Assembly: GCF_014489555.1 (NCBI RefSeq)
Contig: NZ_CP060784.1
Location: forward strand, 4,552,501-4,616,500
DNA length: 64,000 nucleotides
Reading direction: 5' to 3'
DNA from: Hymenobacter qilianensis
Lineage (GTDB): Bacteria > Bacteroidota > Bacteroidia > Cytophagales > Hymenobacteraceae
This document shows positions 20,209 through 30,678 of the stretch, in pieces (position 1 is the first letter of the stretch; the number at the start of each line of letters is the position of its first letter). The translations under genes and the position numbers were made by a program. Under the pieces are notes generated by a model that worked only from the letters and a program-made list of their open reading frames with translations, was not told where the DNA came from and made no database searches.

Positions 20209-21636
20209 TTAGAATTTCACGCTCGTGCTATTCACCACTGCTACGGGCTCTTGGTCCTGGGCCGTGATGTTGATATTCTTGACAGTCCAGTTTTTCGCGT
20301 AGCTGATGTCGCCTGCAGTCTGGGCTGTTATGGTAATGTTGCTCAGGGTCATGTTTTCGAGCAAGGAATTGGGCTGACCTTCGGCCGAAACAGCTTTTTT
20401 GGCGTTGGTCACGCGCACGTTGCTGATGTGCACGTCGCGGAAGTATGGGAGGCCTTTTTCAGCAGGCTCGACTTTGGTCAGCATGGCTTTCCAATGAGCC
20501 GGCAATGTCTCCTGCGTGTAGCCTTCGGGCAGCGTGGAGTAGCTGTAGGACGGGTTCCAGTTCATCGTCATCTCGATGGCCGTACCTACGCCATCCATCT
20601 CGATATTATCAACCCGAATATCCTCTACCGTACCGCCCCGCGTAAGCGCCGATTTGATCCGGATACCAACCTTGGTTCCTTTCGCTTTCAGGTTGCGGGC
20701 AATGACATGACGAATGCCCCCGGAGGTTTCGCTACCGCAGGTAAAAAGCCCCCCACCGGCCCCGGCCACGCAGTTTTGGATGAGCACGTACTCCGTGGAC
20801 TTATTTACGCGCAGACCGTCGGCGTCGCGGCCCGACTTGAGGCAGAAGTTGTCGTCGTTGCAGTCGATGTCGCAGTTTTGCACCAGCACGTAGCTGCTGG
20901 AGTCGATGTCGATGCCGTCGGTGCTGGGGCCGTGGCCGCCGAGGTTGTTGCGGATGATAAGGCCGTCGGCGGTTACGTTTTTGGAGTAGAGCACGTGTAC
21001 CGTCCAGAAACCGGCCCGCTGCAACGTAATGTCTTTGATGGTTACGTTCGAGGAGTTTGACACAAGCAAGGTGCGCGGGCGCTTGGCGTCATAGTCCACA
21101 ATCCAGCGCAGGCCTTTGGCTTCGTAGTCTTTGCGCATGGCCCAATACAACTCCCAGAAGGGTTTGCCCTGACCATCTACAGTGCCTTGGCCGATGATGG
21201 CCACGTTGTCCTGATCCAGCACATTAATCAGCGCCGCGGGCCACACCATCTCGATGCCGGCAATACGGCTGGGCATTTCGGGATAATCCTTGATGTACTG
21301 GCTGCCGAGCAGAGTCACGCCTTTGTCAAGCTGTAGCGTGACGCCTTTCTTCAAAAAAATAGAGCCCGTCAGATACTGACCGGGCTCAAACGTGACAACC
21401 CCGCCTTCCCTGGCGGCCGCGTCGATGGCGTTTTGAATGGCTTTGGTGTTAAGCGTTTTGCCGTCGCCTACTACACCGTACTTGGCAGCCGCAAAGGTCG
21501 TTTTGGCCGTGGGTCGGGTTTTGGCGCCTACTTCTTTCACCCAGGCGGGATCATGGGCAGTGGGTGCCGCTGGCTCAATTACAAACAGGCTTAACCAAGT
21601 GATGAGCGGAAACAGAAAAGAGAGCAGCAGTTGCAT
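20209..21636 (-). CDS. GH28 polygalacturonase-type glycoside hydrolase, secreted
   Basis: A 475-residue protein with a signal peptide (MQLLLSFLFPLITWLSLFVI). It has the pectate-lyase-like N-terminus (FAAAKYGVVGDGKTLNTKAI) and a right-handed beta-helix. GH28 catalytic motifs are STDGIDIDSS, DCNDDNFCLKSGRDADG (paired acidic residues near residue 260), CGSETSGGIRHV and GIRIKSA. The loss of the usual GHG histidine is common in exo-acting and rhamnogalacturonan-active members. It hydrolyses alpha-galacturonosyl bonds outside the inner membrane. Own CAGGAG-type promoter. The frame is intact. Confidence 0.93.
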   Translation of the reverse strand: MQLLLSFLFPLITWLSLFVIEPAAPTAHDPAWVKEVGAKTRPTAKTTFAAAKYGVVGDGKTLNTKAIQNAIDAAAREGGVVTFEPGQYLTGSIFLKKGVTLQLDKGVTLLGSQYIKDYPEMPSRIAGIEMVWPAALINVLDQDNVAIIGQGTVDGQGKPFWELYWAMRKDYEAKGLRWIVDYDAKRPRTLLVSNSSNVTIKDITLQRAGFWTVHVLYSKNVTADGLIIRNNLGGHGPSTDGIDIDSSSYVLVQNCDIDCNDDNFCLKSGRDADGLRVNKSTEYVLIQNCVAGAGGGLFTCGSETSGGIRHVIARNLKAKGTKVGIRIKSALTRGGTVEDIRVDNIEMDGVGTAIEMTMNWNPSYSYSTLPEGYTQETLPAHWKAMLTKVEPAEKGLPYFRDVHISNVRVTNAKKAVSAEGQPNSLLENMTLSNITITAQTAGDISYAKNWTVKNINITAQDQEPVAVVNSTSVKF

Positions 21637-21777
21637 AGGAGGCAGGATTGACCGAATCAGGAAGAAACGGGAATTGTAACATGACGCGGGACTGAGCGGC
21701 GGAACAACAGATTCCCACCACCGCTGTATTTGCCCCCCAGCCCCACGTCAGTTAACACTCACTTTTGCTTACTCATC

Positions 21778-21822
21778 CAAATCTGCATTTTCTCACCCGC
21801 CGAACCCTCCCGCACCCTCCTG
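21778..21822 (-). promoter_or_regulatory. CAGGAG-type promoter of the GH28 gene
   Basis: The minus strand reads CAGGAGGGTGCGGGAGGGTT (21822-21803), half-sites 10 bp apart. After 25 bp comes TTTG (21781-21778) within CAGATTTG. It is about 140 bp from the GH28 start codon. Confidence 0.7.
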
Positions 21823-21920
21823 CTACTGAAAATTACCCTAGCAAAACGCAGCAGAAATCCGGGGCGGCTACACGTTGAAAGTTGCACATGCGTGCTGCGA
21901 GCTATTCATCCAGGGGCTAA

Positions 21921-21954
21921 AAAATAAGTCCGTCATGCTCAGCATGACGGACTT
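21921..21954. terminator. Terminator after susD2
   Basis: AAGTCCGTCATGCT and AGCATGACGGACTT form a perfect stem flanked by an A tract on the left, so it ends minus-strand transcription with a U run just after SusD2. Confidence 0.85.
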
Positions 21955-21977
21955 AAAAATGGACAATTAACAGCCGG

Positions 21978-23915
21978 TTAGTAGCCCGGATTCTGCTCGG
22001 TCTGGCGCTGTTCCTGGGTTAGTGATTGACCACCGCGGAATATCCGCTCCAAGTGCTCGCGCGGGATGGGCCGCAGCTTGTGATAGGGCTGTATTTCGGA
22101 CCGGGTATCAGGATTGAAGGTGCGGGCGCGCTCCAGCAGCGTTTCGGTGCGGGCCAGATCTTCCCAGCGGTGCAGCTCCCCGGCCAGCTCGCGGGTTCTT
22201 TCATTCAAGATGAAGGCGATAAAACGAGCCTGCGTGGTGGTGGCCGACGGCGGATACAACTCAGCTGGGTCGTTGGTGGTGAACTTGGTCATAGTAACCT
22301 GCAAGGCCGGAGCCGTGCTCGTCACGTCGCCGCGGGTGCCGCCTTCCACTAGTGAGAAAGCCGTGGGCTTTGCTTCGCCGGCCTTGTATGCTGCCCGGTT
22401 GCGCAGGGTGTTGATGTAGCCGATAGCCTTGGCGTAATCACCCTTACGACCATAAGCCTCGGCGGCAATCAGATACGTTTCAGCAAAGCGAGCCAGGATA
22501 CCGTCGCGCGTGCCAGCCTCTTCATTTACGCCAGAGCCGGCCCGAAACGGGTCGATATACTTCAGCAGCTGAGGATATTTGTTGCGCACGCCTACCGGGC
22601 CGGTTGGGTCATAAGCCGAAGACACAGCGTTGCTACCGTTGCGGAAGTAGCGCGCAAACGTAGCGTAGCGCGTCCGCGAAATCTGGTTGGCAGTGAGCGT
22701 GGTTTGCGGGGTATTTACTTGGATAAAAATGGCCGTATCGCCTATGGCAAATTTGTTTTGCCCTACCTGCGCGGGAGTAGGTGCATTGGCGGCCGTCCAT
22801 TTGGGAATGGTGGCGGCGTTATTAGCAATCCACACCGTTTTGAAGCTCTTATAAAACCGCGAGTCGTTGCGCCGGTCGTAGATATCCATGGTGTAGTTGG
22901 TGGGCATCAGGCGGCGGAAGGGCCGGTCGTTGAGCAGGTCGCGGGCCATGCCGGGGGTGTCTTCGTAGATCATGGTGAAATACGAGTGCACGCGGTTGCC
23001 AAAGCGGCCTGCCAGGGTAATGACGTTGTTGAACTGCGTGGAGAAAATGACTTCCCGGCTGGTTTGCCCGGCGCGGTTATTCGCATAGCTGGAAATATCC
23101 CAGAGTTTGGCAAAGTCGTTTTCCAGCACGTAACGGCCCGAGGTAATCACCTGGTCGGCGTAGTAAGCAGCGCTATCCACGTCGGTGGGCTTCTGGCCCC
23201 GCTCGTCGGTGATGGCGCTGCCGCGCGTCAGGTACACTTTGGCTAAGTAATGCTGAGCCGCGCCTTTGGTAGCGCGACCAAACTCCGCGCTTGTGGGGGA
23301 CAAATTTTCCTCCGCAAAGCGCAAATCCTTGATGATCTGCTGATACACCTGCGGCACGGGCGTGCGCTCGTATTCCAGCTGTATACTTTCGGTAGGCTTC
23401 AGCGAAACTGGGATGGCACCGTACTGCTGCACTAGCTGAAAATAGTAGTAAGCCCGCAGGAAATGCAGCTCGCCGAGGCGCTGGGCCTTCTGTGCCGCAG
23501 TAGCCAGCGTGGTAGTGCCGCCAGTGAAAGCCGGAATCTTATCGATGCCGATGTTGCAGCGGTTGATACCATCGTAGTCGGCCGTCCACACATCGTGCAC
23601 GAAGCTTTCGATGCCATTACCGGTATTCAGACGGCTACGGTCGTAGGTATTCCAGTAAACGTAGTTAACCTGATCGGCATGCGTAAACTCATCGGTGCCG
23701 AAGTTGAACATCGCGTAGCTGTGCTCGTTGGCGTACTTGAAGCGGGTCTGTTCGTAGGCCGCTTTTACAAGGTCTTCCAGCCCTTTTTCCGTAGTGTAAT
23801 AATCGTTGGTAAGGGTAGAGACGAGTTCTTCCTGCAGATAATCCTTGCAGGCCGTGGTAGTCAGGCCGAAGGTAGTAAGCAGGGCAATGGTTATGAGTCG
23901 ATATGAACGTTTCAT
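21978..23915 (-). CDS. SusD/RagB-family lipoprotein (SusD2)
   Basis: A 645-residue protein with a lipoprotein signal (LLTTFGLTTTACKDYL, cysteine near residue 23). It is longer than SusD1, with the family features LGELHFLRAYYYFQLVQQYG, RFAETYLIAAEAYGRKGDYA, LNERTRELAGELHRWEDLAR and a terminal NPGY. It is the surface glycan-binding partner of SusC2, 35 bp upstream. The frame is intact. Confidence 0.95.
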   Translation of the reverse strand: MKRSYRLITIALLTTFGLTTTACKDYLQEELVSTLTNDYYTTEKGLEDLVKAAYEQTRFKYANEHSYAMFNFGTDEFTHADQVNYVYWNTYDRSRLNTGNGIESFVHDVWTADYDGINRCNIGIDKIPAFTGGTTTLATAAQKAQRLGELHFLRAYYYFQLVQQYGAIPVSLKPTESIQLEYERTPVPQVYQQIIKDLRFAEENLSPTSAEFGRATKGAAQHYLAKVYLTRGSAITDERGQKPTDVDSAAYYADQVITSGRYVLENDFAKLWDISSYANNRAGQTSREVIFSTQFNNVITLAGRFGNRVHSYFTMIYEDTPGMARDLLNDRPFRRLMPTNYTMDIYDRRNDSRFYKSFKTVWIANNAATIPKWTAANAPTPAQVGQNKFAIGDTAIFIQVNTPQTTLTANQISRTRYATFARYFRNGSNAVSSAYDPTGPVGVRNKYPQLLKYIDPFRAGSGVNEEAGTRDGILARFAETYLIAAEAYGRKGDYAKAIGYINTLRNRAAYKAGEAKPTAFSLVEGGTRGDVTSTAPALQVTMTKFTTNDPAELYPPSATTTQARFIAFILNERTRELAGELHRWEDLARTETLLERARTFNPDTRSEIQPYHKLRPIPREHLERIFRGGQSLTQEQRQTEQNPGY

Positions 23916-23950
23916 GATACTAGGCTAGACGTGGGGAATTAGTCGTCAAA

Positions 23951-26900
23951 TCAGAAGCCAATGCGGAGGCCAAGCACCAAGCTTTTGGTGCTCAGGTTAC
24001 GCGCTTGCGCCAGTTCGCCAGAGGTAGTACCGATATCGGTGGCTTCGGGGTCCAGCCCCTTGAACTTGGTGATCAGGAAGGGGTTGACCGCATTCACGTA
24101 CACACTCAGGTTGCTGCTGTAGAACTTAGAGGCTAGCTCCTTAGGGAGGTTATAAGTGAGCGAGATGCTGCGCACTTTGGCGAAGCTGCCATCCTGGTAC
24201 CGCAAGGCGTCGCCAAAGGTGGCAATGTCCTGCTGGCTGTTTGGCCGGGGCTCCTCGGTGGTTGGATTGGCTGGTGTCCAGTAGTCGACTTTCTGACCTG
24301 GAAAACGCCCCCCAAGGCCGGGCCGGAAGCCCGTGGCCAGCATCTGGCCGACACGGGCATACACCAGGAAGCTCAAATCGAAGCCGCCGTAGGAGAAGCT
24401 GTTGCTTACGCTGCCGCTCCACTTGGGGCGGTTCGAGCCCAGCACAATCTGGTCCTGAGTGTTGATCTGGCCATCGTTGTTTACGTCCACAACTTTTATC
24501 GTACCTGGCCGCACGTTATAGCGAGTTAGGCCTTCGGTGTCGTAGCTCTGCCAGATGCCTTCGTACTTGTAGTCGTAGTACACGCCCAAGGGCTCGCCGA
24601 TAAACCAGCGGTTGCCAAGGTCGTCCTGCTTGCCCGAGGCCAGCTCCACGAACTCTTCCTTGTTCTTGGTGAAGACAAAGTCAGAGCCCCAGCGGAACTT
24701 GATGGTTTCCACGTTCACCGTCGACACAGTGGCTTCTACGCCGGTGTTGCGCGTGGCACCGATGTTTTGCAGCACGTTATTAAAGCCCGAAACCGTAGGC
24801 AGCGCGCGGGGCAGCAACAGGCCGGTGGTGTTGGCACGGTACACTTCCACCGAACCGTTGATGCGGTTTTTAAACAAACCAAAGTCCAGACCTACGTTTA
24901 CGGTGTTGGTCCGCTCCCACTCCAGCTCACTGTTGGGTAAGCCCCCCAGCGTATTGGGCAGCGTGCCGGGCGTGGGCGTGTAGCCATACGCTGGCGTCTC
25001 GTCCCACACGTAGGGAGTTTGCTGCAAGGTGCCGCCGGTGGTGTAAGGGTCTACGGACGCCTGGCCTACGGAGCCGTAGCCGCCGCGCAGCTTCAGCTCG
25101 CTCAGCATGGCTATGTCCTTAAAAAAGCCCTCCTCCTGGAGTTTCCAGGCTAGGGCTACGGAAGGGAAAAATGCCCATTTGCGGCCCTCAGCCAGCACGG
25201 AAGCACCATCGGCCCGTCCGGTAGCCGTCAACACGTACTTGTCGCGGAAGCTGTAGTTTACCCGTCCCATCCACGACATCAGCTGGCGCTGGATAAACGG
25301 ACCCGAGCCGAAACTTTGTGCCGCCGCGTTGTTGGTTGAGCCTAGGTTGTACCACTTCTGCGAGTCGTAGGGCAGGTTGGTGGCACTGATGGAGGAGCCT
25401 TCGCTGCGGTCCTGCTGAATACTTTGCAGGAGCGTCACGCCCAGGCTATGGTCTGCGGTGAGCTGCTTATCGTAGAAAAGCAGGTTTTCTACGACGTAAG
25501 TAAAGTTCTGATTCTGATCGTATTGCGCGAACGATACCGCGTTGGCACCGCCGCCCTGTCCCGTAGAGCGGGCCGACCGAAACTGACCATTGCGGGCGTT
25601 GCGGAAGTCGGGGCCTACGTTGAGGCGGTAGCGCAGGCCTTCCAGCAGCCGGGCCTCAGCGTAGAGGCTGGTAAAGAAACGGGCCACACGTCGCTCACTA
25701 AAGGTGTTTTCCGGGTCGAGCAGCGGGTTCAAAATGTTGGCGTCGGCACCGGGGTTGGTCTGGAATACGCCTTCCGCGTTGTAGGGCGTAGCATACGGCA
25801 GCTGCCCAACGGCTTTGCCGTAGATGTCGGGGCCGACGTTCTGAATACCCAGGCTGGCGTTGGTAGAGCCGCCCACCGAAATGATCTTATTGACTTTGAA
25901 ATCGAAGGTAGCGCGGGCTGTGTAGCGGGTGAAGTCCTGGCCAGGCTGAATACCTTCCTGATTCAGGTAGCCCACCGACAGCGACGCGCGCAGGTTCTCG
26001 GAGCCGCCACTAGCGCTAAGCTGGTGGTTTTGGGTGAAGGCGTTGCGCAAGGCGGCATCCTGCCAGTCGAAGCTCCTGATCTTGCTGGGGTCGTAAATCG
26101 GAATCTGGGTGACGTTCGGGAAGCCGTAGAGGGCATAACGGGCTTTCTCCTCCTCTGTCGCTTCGCGCGTTTCGGGAATGCGCGCGTCAAAATCCCGCCA
26201 AGTGTACGCCCCGGCGATGTTGGCCCACACGTTCGGGTCGGTGCCAAACAGCGTGAAATCGTTTACGGGATTAGGATAAGGCGTGGTATAAGAGCCCGAC
26301 GTACGGTACGCTTCGCGGCGCACATCGGCAAACTCTGCTGCGTCGAACAGTTCCGGCAGGCGCAAAGGCCGGTCGAAGCTGCCGTAGGTGTTGTAGCTGA
26401 TATTAAACTTGCCTTCCTTGCCGCGCTTGGTAGTCACGATGACCACGCCATTTGCCCCCGCGAACCGTAAATAGCGGTTGCCGAAGCATCTTTTAGCACT
26501 TCTACTGATTCGATATCATCGGGGTTGAAGTCATTCAGGCCCGTGCCTTGCGCCAGCGGAATGCCATCAACTACATAAAGCGGCTCGTTGGAAGCCCGCA
26601 CCGAGCGGTTGCCGCGAATACGGATAGCGGGCGTTTCACCGGGCCGAAAATTGCCCCCCGCCACGTCGACGCCGGCCGCGCGGCCTTGCAGGGCCTGGGT
26701 CAGGTTCTGAACCGGCACCTGCTTGATCTTCTCTTCCGACACCGACGACAGCGCGCCGGTTACGTCGCTCTTTTTCTGGGTGCCGTAGCCAACTACTACC
26801 ACGTCTGCCAGCTGCGTTACATCCTCGGCCAGCGCCACGCTTATCGGTGATGCGCTGGCGGGCACTTCCTGGGTTACATAGCCAATCGAGGAGATGGTGA

Positions 26901-27129
26901 GCGTGGCTCCGGCCGGGGCCGTCAGGGTGAAGCTGCCATCGGGGTTGGTGCTCGTGCCGGTGGTGGTGCCTTTCACGACTACCGTTACCCCTGGCAAACC
27001 ACTTTTGTCGGTGGCCGTAACGACCCGCCCTGTTACGGTTTGATCCGTCTGGGCAAAGACGCTGGCGGGCGCCAGACCAACTACTACTGTCAGGGGCAAC
27101 CAGCGGACTGAGTTGTAAAGTTGTAACAT
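23951..27129 (-). CDS. SusC/RagA-family TonB-dependent transporter (SusC2), one frame break
   Basis: One base restored at C 26455-26459 gives IYGSRGANGVVIVTTKRG, the invariant SusC plug motif, and about 1059 residues in total. Order: signal peptide (start MLQLYNSVRW, cleavage about ASVFAQ), carboxypeptidase-regulatory-like domain, [20 protein letters not shown], plug, barrel, and a C-terminal phenylalanine. Three in-frame six-base G/C runs in the gene (about 24308, 24935, 26652) are intact. It imports oligosaccharide with SusD2 and has a CAGGAG-type promoter. Confidence 0.95.
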
Positions 27130-27175
27130 AAAGGAGGAGTTGGAAGTGGGAATGCAAACAGGGAGTTTCTACCTA

Positions 27176-27220
27176 CCAAGTACCTGTCTTTCTTCCCCAA
27201 ATCTCTCCCGCACTCTCCTG
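27176..27220 (-). promoter_or_regulatory. CAGGAG-type promoter of susC2
   Basis: The minus strand reads CAGGAGAGTGCGGGAGAGAT (27220-27201), with 10-bp spacing. TTGG (27179-27176) of TACTTGG follows 25 bp after the second half-site. Confidence 0.72.
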
Positions 27221-27348
27221 CTGCCGTGCTAGTATTTCTTCGAAGTGATCAAAAATATCTCTTAAACATCCTGACGTGTATTCTGCGCCTTCAGCTGCGA
27301 CGAAGCTTTACGCATACTGATGTTTCTATACTACCTATTCACATCATT

Positions 27349-27451
27349 GTCATCCTTAATCTAGCGTACGGCACGAAGGACCTTCTCACGTTGAAACAAA
27401 TCGTTCTTCGGAGAGAAGGTCCTTCGTGCCGTACGCTAGATTAAGGATGAC
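27349..27451. repeat. Family C dispersed palindrome, variant arms
   Basis: Perfectly paired arms start GTCATCCTTAATCTAGCGTA and continue CGGCACGAAGGACCTTCTC. The TTAATCTAGCGTACG part is unlike other family C copies, yet both arms carry it. It fills the gap between RhaM and susC2. Confidence 0.92.
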
Positions 27452-27520
27452 AAACGGAGTGGTTAATAAGCTTCGGCTCAGTTCAGGATGACACGTTCAA
27501 TCATCTATCATACAAACTTT

Positions 27521-27835
27521 TTATGCTTGATAAAATACCCTTTCCAACGGCGTTACCACCGGCGAGTTATCCGGATTGGTCAGCATCAAATCAGCCATAT
27601 AAGCCCACCAGCGCTGCATGATTGGCAGCGACGGCAGCTGATCGGCGGTGTGCTCAGGCAGGCGACGCTGCACGGCAAATAGCGTGTCAGTAGCGGGGTT
27701 CAGGTAGATAGAATACTCGCGGATGCCGGCTTCGTGCAGGGCCGCAGTCAGTTCGGGCCAGATTTCGTCGTGGCGGCGCTGGTACTCGGCTTGCACGCCG
27801 GGGCGCAGCTGCATGGTGAAGGCTATTTCTTCCAT
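27521..27835 (-). CDS. rhaM: L-rhamnose mutarotase
   Basis: A 104-residue protein of the RhaM/YiiL family: [20 protein letters not shown] with the catalytic-region His, [20 protein letters not shown], and the C-terminal [17 protein letters not shown]. It interconverts alpha and beta anomers of L-rhamnose so that the isomerase gets its preferred form. It lies 7 bp after the esterase gene, so it is co-transcribed with it. The frame is intact. Confidence 0.96.
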   Translation of the reverse strand: MEEIAFTMQLRPGVQAEYQRRHDEIWPELTAALHEAGIREYSIYLNPATDTLFAVQRRLPEHTADQLPSLPIMQRWWAYMADLMLTNPDNSPVVTPLERVFYQA

Positions 27836-27842
27836 AAAAGGC

Positions 27843-29375
27843 TTACAGTTTTCCTTGGGTGCTTACCCGCCATTGGTCGGTGCGAAAGGGCGAAGCGGGC
27901 AAGCCGGCCCCGTTGTATAAATTGGGCATGGGCGACTTACTCCAGCCAAAACGCACGGCCACCGGCTGCTTTACCTGCTCGCTCCACACCACCACCGAGT
28001 TGCCCTCAATACGAGCCTGGGCGGGCCGAAACACGCTGTCGGGGCCGGCAATGGTGAACTCGCGCAGATCGCCGTTTTGGGCAACTAGGCCACCGGAAGT
28101 ATAGTCGAATTGCAGGCGTGCTTTGCCATCTTTCACTTCCATCTTTTTGTAGATAGGCCCCGAATACGGCAGATTTTTCTGCCCGTATTCTTTTGCTAAG
28201 GCCCACAGTGCCAATCGGTGCCCCACGACTTGCTTGTTGCGCGGATGAATATCCAGCGAGTCGCCCACGTCGGTAATGACCACCATGCCCGTGTTCGGCA
28301 CGGTTTGCATACTTAGCAGCTGCGCTTCCCGAATTTCGGGATTCTGCTCCTTGTGGGGGTTATCTGGACGAAGTAAAACGGCAGATTCGGCTGCTGCCAG
28401 TCCTGGCGCCAGTTGGCTATCATGGCCGGAAATAGCTTGCGGTACTGATAGGCCCGCACGGCGTTGCTCTCGCCCTGATACCAGATTACACCCTTGAGCG
28501 TGTACGGAATCAGGGGCTTTATCATGCCGTTGTAGAGCTTGTAGGGCGACTTGTTGCTGGTTGCGCTGAGGGCTCGGCGGGCTTGGGCGTTTTGGTTTGG
28601 GGAGAGGCAGCCTGCTCTTGCTTCCAGGCGGTCAGGGCCGCTTCGTAGGCCGGGCGCTGGGTCAGCCCTTCGTCATAGCGGGTGAGGATGGGGCGCAGGT
28701 CGGGGTCTTTTTCCAGCACGTCTTTCCGCGTCCACGACTCGGCCGGGGTGCCACCCCAAGAGGAGTGAATCAGGCCCACCGGCACCTTGGTTTTCTCGTG
28801 AATTTCCTGGCCAAAAAAGTAGGCCACGGCCGAAAAGCTCCCCACTGTTTCGGGGCTGCACACCACCCAACTCCCCTCCGTATCCATCTGGGGCGTATCG
28901 GACACTTTCTGCGGCACCGTAAACATGCGGATGGCCGGATACGTGGCCTTGGGCACCACTTCCGCTTCGTTCACGACGCCCGTCATCCACTTAGATGCCC
29001 CTTTAGCCACCGGGAAATTCATGTTCGATTGCCCCGAGCACAGCCACACTTCCCCCAGCAGCACATTGCTGACCGTCAGCTTATTCTTGCCCTGAAAGGT
29101 GATGGTGTGTGGTCCGCCGGCTTTATCGGTGGGGATGCGAACCTGCCAGTTGCCCTGGGCATCGGCCGTGACTTTCTGGGGGCTTTTTGCCAGCTGGCAG
29201 TTACCGTTACGGCTTCGCCGGGGTCGGCCCAGCCCCAGAGGGCTACGGTGGTTTTTTGCTGAAGCACCATGTTGTCGGCCATCAAAGCGGGTAGCTTGAT
29301 GTTGGCCCAAGCAGGGCTGGCCAGTGCAAAAAGCAGCAGAAGCAGTAGGTGGCGCAAAGGAAGCCGGTGAGTCAT
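27843..29375 (-). CDS. Sialate O-acetylesterase-type SGNH esterase, three frame breaks
   Basis: Four frame segments join into about 511 residues. Breaks are at G 29178-29182 (restored [18 protein letters not shown]), at one base missing somewhere in about 28560-28605 (position not resolvable by eye), and at G 28355-28359 (restored [17 protein letters not shown]). A signal peptide ([20 protein letters not shown]) is followed by a beta-rich domain. SASA-family blocks are [13 protein letters not shown] with the nucleophile Ser, [12 protein letters not shown], and [11 protein letters not shown] with the catalytic Asp-x-x-His. Members remove O-acetyl groups from sugars. In this context pectin or rhamnose O-acetyl esters are the likely substrate. 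Confidence 0.87.
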
Positions 29376-29390
29376 GCTTGGGGGCTTTTT

Positions 29391-30473
29391 CTAGATTATT
29401 TTAAAGATAAAGGCAGAAGCGGTCATGGATTTACCGCCCTGGGAAGCACCAAATAAGTAGGCGGGCTTACCGTCGCGCAGCAGCAATTGCGGGCGCTCCA
29501 AGCGGCCGTAGCGTTTCAGGTTAGACGGAGCGGGCGGCTCCACCACACCGTACTCACGCAGCGGTAAATAGGCAATCTTAGGGAAGTCCCAGCGCTTGCC
29601 ATCCTCCGATTCGAGGTAAAGGCCGACTTCGTGGTTGTACACGCCCATGTCGCGGGCCAGGAGCCGAAATTTGCCCCCCTGCCGCCACACGAAAGCGTCT
29701 TCAAACTGCTTGTTGTGGCCCTGGTTGGAGAAATCAATAACGGGGTTGCCCGTGTACTTCACATAAGGGCCTTCCAGCTTATCGGCCACGGCCAAGCCGT
29801 ACTTGCGGTTGCCGCGAATGGTGGGGTCTTTGGCCGTGAGGTAGTCCTGGGTATTCCACGATTTGTAGTACAACCAATACTGCCCATTCGGGTGCTTAAT
29901 GAAAGCTGGATTGGTGGTGCAATGGTCGTCCCAGGCGCCTTCGGCGCCGGGCTCCAGCAAGGGTGCATCTGGTCGTTGCCAAGGACCATTTAATGAGTCA
30001 GCCGTGGCGAGGCCAATGCGCTTGGTGTTGGTTTTGCCGTTGCTGTTGCCCATGAAAAACAGGCAGTACTTGTCATCGACAAACTGAATGCTGGGATTGT
30101 GACAGGTAGTAGCGTCCCAGAAGCCAGGCCCGCGCGGGGCCAGCACTACGTCCACGAAGGTAAACGGGCCTTCGGGCGAGTCACCGACGGCGTGGGCTAT
30201 TTCAGAGCTGTTAATCCAGCCACCCATGCCCTTTTTAGCAGGCCACCGCGAGAAAAACACGTGCACTTTCCCATCGGGGTCTTCGATTGGGCTGGTGCAC
30301 CACACAAAGTAATCGGGCAGCTCCAGGGCGCGGCCCACGGGCTTCAGGTGTTTGCTGAATTTGGAGAGGCTACCCTTGGGATAATCAATCAGCCGGCCCG
30401 CAGAAAAGCCCCCCAGCGCCCGTGCTATAGGAGCCAGTGTCAGGGTAGCAAGAAAGGTGCGACGAGTAAGCAT
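29391..30473 (-). CDS. Secreted glycoside hydrolase, GH43-like five-bladed propeller
   Basis: A 360-residue protein from MLTRRTFLATLTLAPIARAL, which has a twin-arginine-type signal (RRTFLAT); an in-frame start 24 bp upstream is possible. Repeated propeller segments are FVWCTSPIEDPDGKVHVFFS, FWDATTCHNPSIQFVDDKYC, WDDHCTTNPAFIKHPNGQYW and FEDAFVWRQGGKFRLLARDM. Acidic residues at equivalent blade positions fit GH43/GH117-type chemistry, but I cannot name the exact family or substrate. It lies 15 bp before the esterase gene, in one operon with rhaM. The frame is intact. Confidence 0.7.
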   Translation of the reverse strand: MLTRRTFLATLTLAPIARALGGFSAGRLIDYPKGSLSKFSKHLKPVGRALELPDYFVWCTSPIEDPDGKVHVFFSRWPAKKGMGGWINSSEIAHAVGDSPEGPFTFVDVVLAPRGPGFWDATTCHNPSIQFVDDKYCLFFMGNSNGKTNTKRIGLATADSLNGPWQRPDAPLLEPGAEGAWDDHCTTNPAFIKHPNGQYWLYYKSWNTQDYLTAKDPTIRGNRKYGLAVADKLEGPYVKYTGNPVIDFSNQGHNKQFEDAFVWRQGGKFRLLARDMGVYNHEVGLYLESEDGKRWDFPKIAYLPLREYGVVEPPAPSNLKRYGRLERPQLLLRDGKPAYLFGASQGGKSMTASAFIFKII

Positions 30474-30484
30474 ATTGGTAACAC

Positions 30485-30540
30485 TGTAGAGACGCAATAT
30501 TTTTCGTCTCCTCGTTGCTGATGTTGTTTAGTCGCTTATA
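30485..30540. repeat. Family B half element
   Basis: TGTAGAGACGCAATATTTTT CGTCTC and TCGTTGCTGATGTTG match the left half of family B. The right half is absent and a family C element begins directly after it. Confidence 0.65.
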
Positions 30541-30545
30541 CGCCT

Positions 30546-30629
30546 GTCATCCTGAGCTTGCGAAGGACCTTATCGAAGAGGCACAGGTTGTTCAACGGTG
30601 AGAAGGTCCTTCGCAAGCTCAGGATGACA
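30546..30629. repeat. Family C dispersed palindrome
   Basis: GTCATCCTGAGCTTGCGAAG pairs with its exact complement, and AGGACCTT is mirrored near the centre. It lies between the GH106 and GH43-like genes. Confidence 0.92.
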
Positions 30630-30678
30630 GATGATTATTGTTCAAAGAGGAGACTCCAACTATTGCGTTTCTACCACC

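Noticed and set aside
25424-26470. Open frame of 348 codons opposite susC2
   Set aside because: Antisense shadow of a GC-rich coding sequence with no recognisable domain or start signal.
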